A stretch of DNA of 64,000 nt from the NCBI GenBank assembly GCA_947631955.1, contig CANRNJ010000003.1, positions 1 to 64,000 on the forward strand, given 5' to 3'. This stretch comes from an uncultured Lachnospiraceae bacterium (GTDB lineage: Bacteria; Bacillota; Clostridia; Lachnospirales; Lachnospiraceae). The translations under genes and the position numbers were made by a program. The notes under the pieces were generated by a model. It was not told the origin of the DNA. It did no database searches and saw nothing but the letters and a program-made list of their open reading frames with translations. How positions within the stretch are numbered: position 1 is the stretch's first letter; every line of letters starts with the position of its first letter. Shown piece after piece: positions 7,608 to 15,806 of this stretch.

Positions 7608-8156
7608 ATGAGCGAAAGAATAGAAGGGTTCCCACCTATAGTTTTTGAAGATTCGGAAGTATTATTGTTGGGAACACTTCCCGGAGAAGAATCGTTACAA
7701 AAACAATATTATTATGCAGATAATAGGAACTATTTTTGGGATTTTTTCTGTGAATATATAGGACGTGATAAGAAGCCTCAAAGTAATGAAGAAGCTGTTA
7801 GTATTTTAAAAGAATTGAAAGTTGCTTTGTAGGATATTTATAAGTCAGGTATAAGAAGTAAAGCAGAAAAGAAAGCAAGCAATAAAACAGAAATGAAAAC
7901 AAGCAGGGATTCTGATATAAAGGATCCGGAATGGAATGATATTTCAGACTTTCTACAACAACATCCGAATATAAAGCGAGTCGGTGTTATGGGGCAGAAA
8001 GCACAAAAGGAGTTTAAAAAGAAATACCCGAAAATAAAAGTAGAGAACCTACCTTCCACAAGTGGCGCAAATGGAAAATCTTGGGGTGGAAGACCAATAG
8101 ATCAAAGCAGGAATGGTTGGAAAAGATTTAAGGAATTTATTGAGCAGGATATATGA
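7608..8156 (+). pseudogene. DNA glycosylase (UDG superfamily, hypoxanthine-type) broken by an amber codon
   Basis: The frame reads through from ATG 7608 to TGA 8154-8156 with one internal stop, TAG at 7830-7832. The first part has VLLLGTLPGEESL and YYADNRNYFWDFFCEYIG, the second GVMGQKAQKEFKKKYP and LPSTSGAN, both found in order in the intact paralogue at 10145-10642. The stop falls in LKVAL*DIYKSG, where the paralogue has HIAIWDVCKNC, so a Trp codon TGG most simply became TAG. Unless amber suppression occurs, the product is a 74-residue fragment. This family removes uracil or hypoxanthine from DNA. Confidence 0.8.
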
Positions 8157-8320
8157 ATCAGGATATGAAAACGGAAAAAACAGATTTCAAACGAGATAAC
8201 TTTGATTATACCATCTGGCGGCGGGAATATTTTGATAAGATGGACTTGGATCAGGTCAGTGCAGAAGCGGTTGCCTATGCGCAAAATCATCCGCGCAGCG
8301 GAAAAGAAACCAGGATTTGA
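8153..8320 (+). CDS. Small hypothetical protein, coupled to the broken glycosylase
   Basis: ATG 8153 overlaps the glycosylase stop as ATGA and opens a 55-residue frame starting MNQDMKTEKTDFKRDNFDY, with DQVSAEAVAYAQNHP near the end. The overlap is typical of translational coupling, and the composition (charged helices, no stop-rich noise) looks genuine. Family not recognised. If coupling matters, the upstream amber codon should reduce its expression. Confidence 0.45.
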   Translation: MNQDMKTEKTDFKRDNFDYTIWRREYFDKMDLDQVSAEAVAYAQNHPRSGKETRI

Positions 8321-8518
8321 CGACTGAAAAGTTCGCTGCATTTTTGAAGTTATGCTATAATATAGGCCAAAGTAAATGTTTGCCGTTTGTCATGCGGCGG
8401 GGTATAAACAGAGCGTGACAGGTAATGATGCTACTTGCCGATGGTATGGGGATATAAATGATTTGGTATGTAAATGATTGCCACTTGCTATACAGGTGGG
8501 ATATAATTCCCGGAGCTA

Positions 8519-8995
8519 TTAACGAAGCCCGCGTGTCAGCTTATATAACAGGCACAGCAAAGCGGTGATCACCAACAGCGCATATTGAAAAAACCGTTCC
8601 GCTTTGCCGGATCTGATTTCTGCCGGGATATGATATTTCCGCACCCAGACGCAGAATAGTTCAATATTTTTCAAAGACACGTTCAACCGCAGGCATCCGC
8701 ATATCTTTTTACCGGAACGGTCGTAGACTGCCATGGAGCCTTCCGTATTTATGGTGACTTTTTGGATTTCATAAGCGGGATAGCTTTTTTTGCCGATGTT
8801 GATCGTCTGACCGTCAATCGATATTGCTTTTCCCACACAAAAAGGCTGCAGATCCGCAGAGGCAATCAAATCGTTAAATACGATACTGAGAGTTGTTCCA
8901 TCAACATCGTTGTTAAGAATATTTATCACATTTTGAATTTTGGAATATCTCGCGGACTCTGCTCCGGCAAGATCAAAAGCTATCCGTTTGCTCAT
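8519..8995 (-). CDS. Hypothetical protein with C-terminal membrane anchor
   Basis: A 158-residue protein. The middle (about 57-125, from ISIDGQTINIGKKSYP to GCLRLNVSLKN) alternates short strands in a way that resembles bacterial PH-like domains, and the end holds one membrane span (about 138-152, YALLVITALLCLLYKL). AAAGGAG lies five bases before the ATG. It is alone on its strand, between unrelated accessory genes. Function unknown; the PH-like reading is a guess from the strand pattern. Confidence 0.6.
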   Translation of the reverse strand: MSKRIAFDLAGAESARYSKIQNVINILNNDVDGTTLSIVFNDLIASADLQPFCVGKAISIDGQTINIGKKSYPAYEIQKVTINTEGSMAVYDRSGKKICGCLRLNVSLKNIELFCVWVRKYHIPAEIRSGKAERFFQYALLVITALLCLLYKLTRGLR

Positions 8996-9455
8996 GCGGC
9001 TCCTTTAGCTGTGGTTCGTGAAAACGGCTGAAATGTCATAAGACTCTATTTCGTGAAAGTATAACATATTACTTATTGAAAAACAAGAGAGTTTGAATAG
9101 CAATGCCATTAAGTTTAGAGCACATTCGGTCACATAAGAAGTTTTTCTTACAACTAAAATATGGACGGGGTATTTATTTTATAAACCTCTTGAAAGCCGT
9201 AAAAATCACATTTGCATGAAATTGCTTTGATATAGCAACGCTGTTTTTCATTATCTTGGTTGTTTATTTCTGTTTTAAGTGTTTATATCATAGTCATTAT
9301 GTTTTATTAGATATACAACAAGGAGAGATGCCATGATACCATTATCACGATACGAGCCGAGGAAATAGTCAAGGCGGAAGATGTTGGAAATCAATTCAAA
9401 CGGCAACTGTTGGAAAAAGGCGCACCAAAAAAGGATAGAGATAATCGTGATTGGA
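8996..9455. other. Intergenic region with possible gene debris
   Basis: No convincing gene. The sequence is AT-rich with short open frames on both strands. On the plus strand 9311-9490 has one protein-like frame (AEEIVKAEDVGNQFKRQLL) without a start codon, which may be the remains of a gene. No terminator, repeat or RNA structure stands out. Confidence 0.4.
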
Positions 9456-9683
9456 TTATTCTTTATCCTTTTCTTTTTCATCGGGTGTAAATTCTGCTAT
9501 GTCATCAAGCGTGAAACCGTCGCCCAAGACATTCAGTATCATATTCAGCGTATGCGTCGTGACGGACTGATTGGTTTTAAGCCGCTGTATCTGCGACCTG
9601 CTTATGCCATAGTGGGTATATAAGTTGTACTGGCTTATCCCATTTTCCTTTAAGGTTCGGAAAAGCTTCTCAAATTTAATCAT
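9456..9683 (-). CDS. XRE-family transcriptional regulator
   Basis: A 75-residue protein with a single Cro/C1 helix-turn-helix: GISQYNLYTHYGISRSQIQR holds the two DNA-contacting helices, followed by TLNMILNVLGDGFTLDDIAE and a charged tail. AGGAG lies eight bases before the ATG. It is transcribed away from the glycosylase gene at 10145 and may be an orphan regulator of this accessory island. Confidence 0.8.
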   Translation of the reverse strand: MIKFEKLFRTLKENGISQYNLYTHYGISRSQIQRLKTNQSVTTHTLNMILNVLGDGFTLDDIAEFTPDEKEKDKE

Positions 9684-10144
9684 ACTACAAACTCCTAAAT
9701 GCTCTTGCTTTATTCTTATTCCGCCGACTGCTGTTTCGCACTTTCATTCTGCTTTTCGTTTTAGGGATATTTCGGCAAAATTTATCGTCTGTTGTTTTCA
9801 TGCACTTAATATACAACTTTAGACGAAAAAATCAAGGATTTTCAAGGACTTTCAGACTGATTTTATTTTCGTATTTGTACCAATTTGTGACTATTTTATA
9901 GAATCATTTTAACCATTTTTGGCAATAAACTAAACAGGATAACTCTTTTCCTGATATAAATCTGCACCTTTTTATGAGAGTTTTCGGGGGTTCGGGAGAT
10001 TTTCCCATTCGATTGCAGGGGGTGTTTTTTTGGTAAACAGTATGTTGGGCAAATATGTTTTTTCCTACCTTAATGAGGAAATATGCCGCTTTCGGGATTT
10101 GCAACCCCTAGGGGGATTATATCTTAATGGCATTGGTATAAATA
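9684..10144. other. AT-rich intergenic region
   Basis: About 460 bases with no supportable gene. It contains a perfect 10-base palindrome CCCCTAGGGG (10105-10114) 31 bases before the glycosylase start, in an otherwise AT-rich context, which may be a regulator site. No clear Shine-Dalgarno precedes the ATG at 10145. Confidence 0.45.
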
Positions 10145-10642
10145 ATGAGTAATGTGACAAATGTCGAGCATCCATTTGAACCAATATATAATGAAAATTC
10201 TACTATTTTGATATTGGGGACTATACCATCCGTTAAATCCCCAAAGACCGGGTTTTATTATGCGCATGGAGGAAATGCGTTTTGGAGGATTATTGCCTAT
10301 ATTTGCGATTATCCTGTTCCTGATACAGTTGATGCAAAAAAGAAATTACTGTTGGATAATCATATAGCAATCTGGGATGTATGTAAAAATTGCGATATTG
10401 AGGGTTCAAAGGATAGCAGTATAAAAAGCGAAATTCCGGCGGATATTCCCGGACTCTTAAAGAAAGCACCGATTAAAAGGATATACGCAAACGGACAAAA
10501 GGCAGCAAAACAGTATAAAAAATTTGTACAGCAGCAAACAGGGATAGATATAATACCATTGGTATCTTCCAGTGGCGCTTATAAAAAAATTACTGAACAG
10601 GACAAGAAAAAAATATGGAAAGAAAAAATTGAACTAATTTGA
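10145..10642 (+). CDS. DNA glycosylase, UDG superfamily (hypoxanthine/uracil type)
   Basis: A 165-residue protein with the order of motifs seen in deoxyinosine/uracil glycosylases of the Mug-like group: STILILGTIPSVKSP (active-site loop), GFYYAHGGNAFWRII, HIAIWDVCKNCDIEGSKDSS, IKRIYANGQKAAKQY and PLVSSSGAY. It would excise deaminated bases from DNA. No good ribosome site precedes ATG 10145, but the motif set starts within 20 residues of it. It is the intact relative of the broken gene 2 kb upstream. Confidence 0.82.
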   Translation: MSNVTNVEHPFEPIYNENSTILILGTIPSVKSPKTGFYYAHGGNAFWRIIAYICDYPVPDTVDAKKKLLLDNHIAIWDVCKNCDIEGSKDSSIKSEIPADIPGLLKKAPIKRIYANGQKAAKQYKKFVQQQTGIDIIPLVSSSGAYKKITEQDKKKIWKEKIELI

Positions 10643-10646
10643 CTTT

Positions 10647-10660
10647 CTGTCACTCGACAG
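10647..10660. terminator. Short hairpin between convergent genes
   Basis: CTGTC (10647-10651) and GACAG (10656-10660) pair across a four-base loop and are followed by a T-rich run. It is the only terminator-like structure between the glycosylase and the convergent toxin gene; it is short, so confidence is low. Confidence 0.3.
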
Positions 10661-10678
10661 TTCTTAATTATAGTACAC

Positions 10679-11023
10679 TTATCGATTAATTTTCTTCATT
10701 TTTTTAATAATAGATTGCCAGTACATGCGGTCTTTTAAAACACGAATGACCGTAATCGTGGAATTTTCCACAACAAAAAAGATTAAATATGTACTGTGTG
10801 GCTTAAAATAGATGTTCAATCCTTCAATCACATATCCAGTAGATTCATACCCTTTGGGGAAAGAATCCAGCTCCTTTATTGCAGACTTTATCTTTTTTGA
10901 AAAATTTTCCGCATATTCGCGATATTTGAAAGTGTCAAGAATATATTTCTTTGTTGATTTGATATCCAGAAGTGCATCTTTGGAAATCACGATTTTGTAT
11001 TTTATTGGTTTGTTATATGGCAT
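10679..11023 (-). CDS. RelE/ParE-family toxin
   Basis: A 114-residue basic protein with the RelE/ParE pattern: KYKIVISKDALLDIKSTKKY (first strand and helix), a central FSKKIKSAIKELDSFPKGYE, then YLIFFVVENSTITVIRVLK (C-terminal strands) and RMYWQSII. The start ATG (11023-11021) shares one base with the stop of a 56-residue upstream gene (TAATG), the typical antitoxin-toxin overlap. ParE members act on gyrase, RelE members on mRNA; which applies here cannot be told by eye. Confidence 0.85.
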   Translation of the reverse strand: MPYNKPIKYKIVISKDALLDIKSTKKYILDTFKYREYAENFSKKIKSAIKELDSFPKGYESTGYVIEGLNIYFKPHSTYLIFFVVENSTITVIRVLKDRMYWQSIIKKMKKINR

Positions 11024-11193
11024 TATATTTGGTCAATTTCCTCCCATGCTTCATCAATGGTATAAACGTCGCCTCTTTTCAGACTATTTATCCCTTTGGA
11101 GAGTTCATCATATAATGCGCCTATGGCGGCTTTTTCAGAATGGTCTGTTTTTGTGACGTTTGCATTTTTGACGGGCTGTGTTATCGGTGTCAT
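11023..11193 (-). CDS. Antitoxin of the RelE/ParE pair
   Basis: A 56-residue acidic protein beginning MTPITQPVKNANVTKTDH, ending with a helical stretch (LYDELSKGINSLKRGDVY) and TIDEAWEEIDQI. The last part resembles the toxin-binding tail of small antitoxins in clostridial RelE/ParE operons. GGAAG lies before the ATG and the stop overlaps the toxin start. There is no DNA-binding domain, so autoregulation would need another protein. Confidence 0.7.
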   Translation of the reverse strand: MTPITQPVKNANVTKTDHSEKAAIGALYDELSKGINSLKRGDVYTIDEAWEEIDQI

Positions 11194-11393
11194 AGGATCA
11201 CTTCCTTCCAGTTGTTGATTTTATTATATGGTAATTCGTATTGATTTATCAACAAATTTTTAGAGATTTTTTTAATGCCTGAAAATTCCTGCAGCACAGC
11301 AGACCGCCGCCACTACCGTAATAGTGACGGCGCATCTCTTTTATCTCAAATAGGGCGTAATGCCTCTGCGTATATGCGCATGATAAGCGCCTT

Positions 11394-12011
11394 TTATTTC
11401 TTCCCCGAACACTCGTCGCAGTCGAATCCCGGATTGAACGCATAGAAGTTCTTGGAATTCAAGTTATCCTGAACGATCCGAAGCGCTTCCCCGAATCTCT
11501 GGAAGTGTACGACTTCCCTCTGGCGCAGGAACCGGATCGGTTCGCAGACGTCGCTGTCGTGGATCAGACGCAGGATATTGTCGTAGGTGGTGCGGGCTTT
11601 CTGCTCGGCTGCCATATCTTCCATCAGGTCGGTGATGATGTCGCCCTTGCTCTGGAACTCACAGGCGTTGAAGGGAACGCCGCCCGCGGCCTGCGGCCAG
11701 ATGCCGACGGTATGGTCCACATAGTAGTTGCGGAAGCCGGAAGCCTCGATCTCATCCATGGACAGGTCTTTGGTGAGCTGGTGGACGATCGTTGCAACCA
11801 TCTCCAGATGCGCCAGTTCCTCGGTGCCGATGTCAGTCAGGATAGCGGACACCTCTCTGTAAGGGCAGGCGTATCTCTGGGAGAGATAACGCATGGATGC
11901 GCCCATTTCACCGTCGGGTCCGCCGTACTGGCTTATGATCACCTGTGCAAGATCTGCGTTTGAGTCTTTGATATTAACGGGAAACTGAAGTCTTCTTTCA
12001 TAGTTCCACAT
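11394..12011 (-). CDS. cotJC: Spore coat protein CotJC (manganese-catalase-like)
   Basis: A 205-residue ferritin-fold protein beginning MWNYERRLQFPVN. It carries the helices and metal-ligand type residues of the CotJC/Mn-catalase family (QYGGPDGEMGASMRYL, ILTDIGTEELAHLEMVATIV, DMAAEQKARTTYDNIL, FLRQREVVHFQRFGEAL). It is the last gene of a cotJA-cotJB-cotJC operon; its ATG shares a base with the cotJB stop (TAATG). CotJ proteins assemble in the inner spore coat. This supports a spore-forming organism. Confidence 0.93.
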   Translation of the reverse strand: MWNYERRLQFPVNIKDSNADLAQVIISQYGGPDGEMGASMRYLSQRYACPYREVSAILTDIGTEELAHLEMVATIVHQLTKDLSMDEIEASGFRNYYVDHTVGIWPQAAGGVPFNACEFQSKGDIITDLMEDMAAEQKARTTYDNILRLIHDSDVCEPIRFLRQREVVHFQRFGEALRIVQDNLNSKNFYAFNPGFDCDECSGKK

Positions 12012-12286
12012 TATGCACAACCTCCTTCCCAAGGCATGGGCAGCGTTGCCCAATCCCATCCGGTGCAGTCCGTTTCACTGGCAAGAGCGACTGTCAGCGG
12101 GCCGAACTTTTTGGAATATTCTTTTTTTGCCTGATTGCTCATACGATTATAGTGGTTAAAATATTCGATGGCATTTTTGTCTGTGGGATGGGTATCCAGA
12201 AATTCGGTCAGTTCAACGACAATAAAGTCGAGGATACCGATGTCATGGAGCAGCTTCTGCTGTTCGTTTGAAAAATGTGTGTTCAT
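12011..12286 (-). CDS. cotJB: Spore coat protein CotJB
   Basis: A 91-residue protein, MNTHFSNEQQKLLHDIG... with a C-terminal WDWATLPMPWEGGCA, the Trp/Pro-rich ending typical of CotJB. ATG 12286 is fixed by its ATGA overlap with the cotJA stop; an ATG four codons upstream abuts the GGAAGGAG site. It probably works with CotJA and CotJC in the coat layer, and is likely under mother-cell sporulation control. Confidence 0.9.
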   Translation of the reverse strand: MNTHFSNEQQKLLHDIGILDFIVVELTEFLDTHPTDKNAIEYFNHYNRMSNQAKKEYSKKFGPLTVALASETDCTGWDWATLPMPWEGGCA

Positions 12287-12456
12287 GAATTGCAGCATCT
12301 CCTTCCGGTAAAAGGTTTATCAAGTTCAGGAAAGATCGTTCCGGTGTCGTAGGCTTCGTCGAGATTGTCGCTGATCCCGTTGAATTGCTGCCACGGTACA
12401 TATGCCATTGCGATAGGAAACGTGTCGCAATTTTCTTTGTACATATAGTCCTTCAT
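12283..12456 (-). CDS. cotJA: Spore coat protein CotJA
   Basis: A 57-residue protein with the CotJA signature FPIAMAYVPWQQF followed by DNLDEAYDTGTIFPELDKPF. ATG 12456 was chosen because GAAAGGAAC lies just upstream; the ATG at 12492 has no ribosome site. It heads the cotJ operon. The divergent ABC gene starts about 120 bases away, and the AT-rich stretch 12,489-12,512 holds TATAAT-like hexamers on both strands. Confidence 0.9.
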   Translation of the reverse strand: MKDYMYKENCDTFPIAMAYVPWQQFNGISDNLDEAYDTGTIFPELDKPFTGRRCCNS

Positions 12457-12574
12457 ATAGTTCCTTTCAAAATTTTCAGGTGTTTTTAACATTATAATAT
12501 GTTATAATCGTTTCGGTGTGTTTGAAAGAAACGCAGAAAACAGTAAAAACTTGTTGAGAAAGGGGGAATCTGCC

Positions 12575-13594
12575 TTGATACAAGTAGAAGATCTGGTTAA
12601 AAAGTACGGAAACCGCACGGTTGTGGACGGTTTGTCGTTTTCGGCCGAAAAAGGCCGGATCTATGGATTCCTTGGCCCGAACGGAGCGGGAAAATCCACG
12701 ACGATGAACGTTATGACGGGATATATTGCAGCGAACGGGGGAAAAGTGACGGTCAACGGCCATGATATCCTGAAGGAACCTGAGGCCGCCAAAAAATGCA
12801 TAGGATATCTTCCGGAGGTCCCTCCGCTGTATACGGATATGACGGTCAAAGAGTATCTGCTCTTTGCGGCGGAACTGAAAAAGGTCCCCGGAAAAGAGCG
12901 GGCGGCGCAGATCGATGATATCATGCAGAAGACGGAAACGGCGGACGTCAAAGACCGTCTGATCCGGAATCTGTCCAAGGGATACAAGCAGCGCGTGGGA
13001 CTGGCGCAGGCGCTTGTCGGCGATCCGGAGAACCTTATATTGGATGAGCCTATGACGGGGCTTGATCCGAAACAGATCATGGAGATGCGCGACCTGATCA
13101 AAGATCTGGCAGAAGATCATACGATCATACTGAGCTCGCATATCTTATCCGAGGTGAGCGCCGTGTGCGATCATATTATGATCCTTTCAAACGGCCGTCT
13201 GGCGGCCGAAGGCTCACCGCAGGAACTACAGGAGAGAATACAGCCGAAGGCGGTCATCGAGGTGGTCGTATCCGGCACGAAAGAGCAGGCGGAAAAGGTC
13301 CTGAGCGGTATCGACGGGATCGGATCCTGCACGGTAGAGGATGCGCAGGAGAAAGATTCGATAAAGATCACGGCGGAAACGGCGGGCGGCGCCGATATGC
13401 GCAGGACGCTTTCGCTGGCGTTGTCGGGGGCGGGTATGCCGATCCTTTCCATGAACCGTGTGGAAAAATCTCTGGAGGATATTTTCTTAGAGATCACGCA
13501 GGACGAAACGGCCGATGCATCCGGCGCGGCAGAGCGTGACGAAGAGCAGGAAACTGCAGAAAAGGAGGAAACGGACGATGCTGGCGATCTATAA
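12575..13594 (+). CDS. ABC transporter ATP-binding protein (GldA-type)
   Basis: A 339-residue ATPase: Walker A GPNGAGKST (about 36-44), signature NLSKGYKQRV, Walker B NLILDEP, H-loop ILSSHILSE, and a C-terminal extension about 100 residues long rich in Ala/Glu. It starts at TTG 12575 with AAGGGGGAA upstream; an in-frame ATG at 12518 lacks a site. Its stop lies 17 bases inside the next gene, a membrane permease fused to a GldG-like domain, so the two form one exporter. The substrate is unknown. Confidence 0.9.
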   Translation: MIQVEDLVKKYGNRTVVDGLSFSAEKGRIYGFLGPNGAGKSTTMNVMTGYIAANGGKVTVNGHDILKEPEAAKKCIGYLPEVPPLYTDMTVKEYLLFAAELKKVPGKERAAQIDDIMQKTETADVKDRLIRNLSKGYKQRVGLAQALVGDPENLILDEPMTGLDPKQIMEMRDLIKDLAEDHTIILSSHILSEVSAVCDHIMILSNGRLAAEGSPQELQERIQPKAVIEVVVSGTKEQAEKVLSGIDGIGSCTVEDAQEKDSIKITAETAGGADMRRTLSLALSGAGMPILSMNRVEKSLEDIFLEITQDETADASGAAERDEEQETAEKEETDDAGDL

Positions 13595-15698
13595 GAGAGA
13601 ATTAAGATCCTGTTTTCATTCTTTTATCGGATGGTTATATCTTGCGGTCACGGTGGCTTTGATGGGCGTATATTTCTATATCTGCAACATGCTGATAGGA
13701 TATCCGACGATCTCTTATCTGCTGCAGATGGTGGTGTTCCTCAACATCTTTACGATACCGATCCTGACGATGCGGTCCATGTCGGAAGAGAGGAAAAATA
13801 AGACCGATCAGTTGATCCTGACGGCGCCCGTATCGGTAGGCCGTATCGTAATGGGCAAATATCTGGCGCTCGTGACGGTGTACGCGGTTCCGCTGATCAT
13901 TCTGGGGATCACGCCGCTCCTTTTGTCCCAAGCGGGGAGTTTTCAGATCGGGCTGTCCTATTCGTCCCTTCTGGGCTTTTTCCTGTACGGCTGTCTTGGC
14001 CTTGCACTGGGATTGTTTGTGTCTTCGCTTACGGAGAGCGTGGTGGTTTCCGCTATACTGGGGCTTGTCGTTATGTTTGCCGGTTACATCATGGGCGGGA
14101 TCACGAGCATCATTTCTTCGTCCGGCACGTCTGCGTTTGCCGAGTGTATGATCAGGGTGCTGAACTGTTTCGATATGGTAAGGCGTTTTGATATTCTTTC
14201 AAGCGGATATTTTGAAGTGGAGTCAGTGGCGTATTATGTGACTTTTACGGCGTTCATGTTATTCTGCACCGTACAGTCCATCCAGAAGAGGCGTTATGCA
14301 TTCGCAGGCAGGGGCGTGGGGATCGGCGCGTTCAGCATCGTGAACATCATGGCGGCTGCCGCGGTGGTCGTACTGGTCAACATCGGGCTGAATTATATAC
14401 CGGATCAGTATACTTCCTATGACGTGACGGTGAACAAGATCTTTACGCTTACGGAGGAATCGGTCGATTATGTGCGCGGCCTGACACAGGACGTCACGAT
14501 ATATGTCTGGGCGGACGAGGAATCGAAAGACGGTGATCTGGATAAGCTGCTCGGACAGCTTAAGAGCTATTCGGACCATATCCGGGTGGAGTATGTGAGC
14601 CCGATCGCCAATCCGATGTTTTACTATAATTATACGGATATCCAGCCTTCCGCCAACAGTTTGATCGTGGTTGGCGAGCACGGAAACGTGGTCGTGGATT
14701 ACAACGATATGTATATCTATCAGACGAATTATACCACTTATGAAGAGGAAGTGGTGGGAACGGATGCGGAAGGACAGGTCATTTCCGCAATCATGCGCGC
14801 GTCCTCGGAAGATACAGCCAAAGTCTATATCGTGGCAGGGCATGATGAACTGATGTTCGACGACACGTTCTTAAATGCTCTGTCCAAGGAGAACGTATCC
14901 TATGAATCGCTGCAGCTGTACGCTGTGGACGCTGTCCCGGAAGATGCGGACGTGCTTGTCTTCGATGCGCCGGTCAGCGATTATTCGGACGATGATGTGG
15001 AAAAAGTGCTCGCTTATCTGGAGCAGGGCGGCAGCGCCTTTATCATTCCGACGTGGACCGATCAGGACATGACCGGATTTGAAAAAATTCTGGACTATTA
15101 CGGGATATCTTTGGTGGATGGAGTTATCATGGAAACCGACCGCAGCCATTATTATCAGACGGTTTATGATCTGTTCCCCAATATAGAATATAACGATATC
15201 ACCCAGACGGTCTATGACGGTACGGTTTTTGCCCCGCTCTGCCGCGGCCTGATCTATGACGAGGAGTCCGAGGACATACGTTATGTGCCGATTCTGACGA
15301 CCAGCGATCAGGCGTTCAGCAAAAAGGACGTATTGAACGCACAGAACTATAATAAGAGCAGCGAAGACATCGACGGACCGTTTGTGATCGCCATGACGGC
15401 GGAGAGACCGGTATCGGATCAGAAGACGTCGAAAGCGGCTGTCGTGGCGACGGAGCAGATGTTTACGGCGCAGGCGGACAACATCGTCCCCGGATATAAT
15501 GTTAAGCTTTTCGGCAATATCGTGGCCAGCCTGACTGAACAGGAGGTGCCCGTTGTTGTCCCGGTCAAGTATTATGAGATCGGCAACTTGGTCTTCAGCG
15601 CCGGAACGGTCCTTACGGTGATCATCGGGATTATTGCCGCCGTGGTGCTGTGTCTGGCGGCAGGCATCTGGATACCGCTGCGGCGGCGCCGGAAATGA
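13578..15698 (+). CDS. Fused ABC-2 permease and GldG-like auxiliary protein
   Basis: A 706-residue protein. Residues 1-235 are an ABC-2 permease with about six spans (starting MLAIYKRELRSCFHSFIGW). A further span (about 255-273) leads to a large outer domain resembling the Gld auxiliary/DUF4350 family (DVTVNKIFTLTEESVDYV, VYIVAGHDE, YLEQGGSAFIIP), closed by a C-terminal span and RRRRK. In Flavobacteria gldF and gldG are separate genes; here one frame covers both. AAGGAGG precedes ATG 13578, which overlaps the ATPase gene by 17 bases. Export of an envelope-related substrate is inferred. Confidence 0.88.
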   Translation: MLAIYKRELRSCFHSFIGWLYLAVTVALMGVYFYICNMLIGYPTISYLLQMVVFLNIFTIPILTMRSMSEERKNKTDQLILTAPVSVGRIVMGKYLALVTVYAVPLIILGITPLLLSQAGSFQIGLSYSSLLGFFLYGCLGLALGLFVSSLTESVVVSAILGLVVMFAGYIMGGITSIISSSGTSAFAECMIRVLNCFDMVRRFDILSSGYFEVESVAYYVTFTAFMLFCTVQSIQKRRYAFAGRGVGIGAFSIVNIMAAAAVVVLVNIGLNYIPDQYTSYDVTVNKIFTLTEESVDYVRGLTQDVTIYVWADEESKDGDLDKLLGQLKSYSDHIRVEYVSPIANPMFYYNYTDIQPSANSLIVVGEHGNVVVDYNDMYIYQTNYTTYEEEVVGTDAEGQVISAIMRASSEDTAKVYIVAGHDELMFDDTFLNALSKENVSYESLQLYAVDAVPEDADVLVFDAPVSDYSDDDVEKVLAYLEQGGSAFIIPTWTDQDMTGFEKILDYYGISLVDGVIMETDRSHYYQTVYDLFPNIEYNDITQTVYDGTVFAPLCRGLIYDEESEDIRYVPILTTSDQAFSKKDVLNAQNYNKSSEDIDGPFVIAMTAERPVSDQKTSKAAVVATEQMFTAQADNIVPGYNVKLFGNIVASLTEQEVPVVVPVKYYEIGNLVFSAGTVLTVIIGIIAAVVLCLAAGIWIPLRRRRK

Positions 15699-15769
15699 CA
15701 GGAGTGATCGTAATTCGGCAGGCCGTGTAATTGCTCTTGATTTCCTTGCGCGTTTATGCAAGAATATAC

Positions 15770-15787
15770 TTGTGAAATAATTAACAC
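15770..15787. promoter_or_regulatory. Rex-like operator with -10 element before the hydrogenase gene
   Basis: TTGTGAAATAATTAACAC matches the clostridial Rex consensus TTGTTAA-N4-TTAACAA at 12 of 14 fixed positions. It begins on the last base of a TATACT -10 hexamer (15765-15770), a position where bound repressor would block initiation. Rex senses NADH/NAD+ and controls fermentative and hydrogenase genes in many Firmicutes. No convincing -35 is visible. Confidence 0.5.
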
Positions 15788-15806
15788 AAAATCACGGAGG
15801 AATGTC

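Noticed and set aside
9311-9490. Start-less protein-like frame (AEEIVKAEDVGNQFKRQLL)
   Set aside because: It has no start codon and no recognised family, so it was only mentioned as possible debris.
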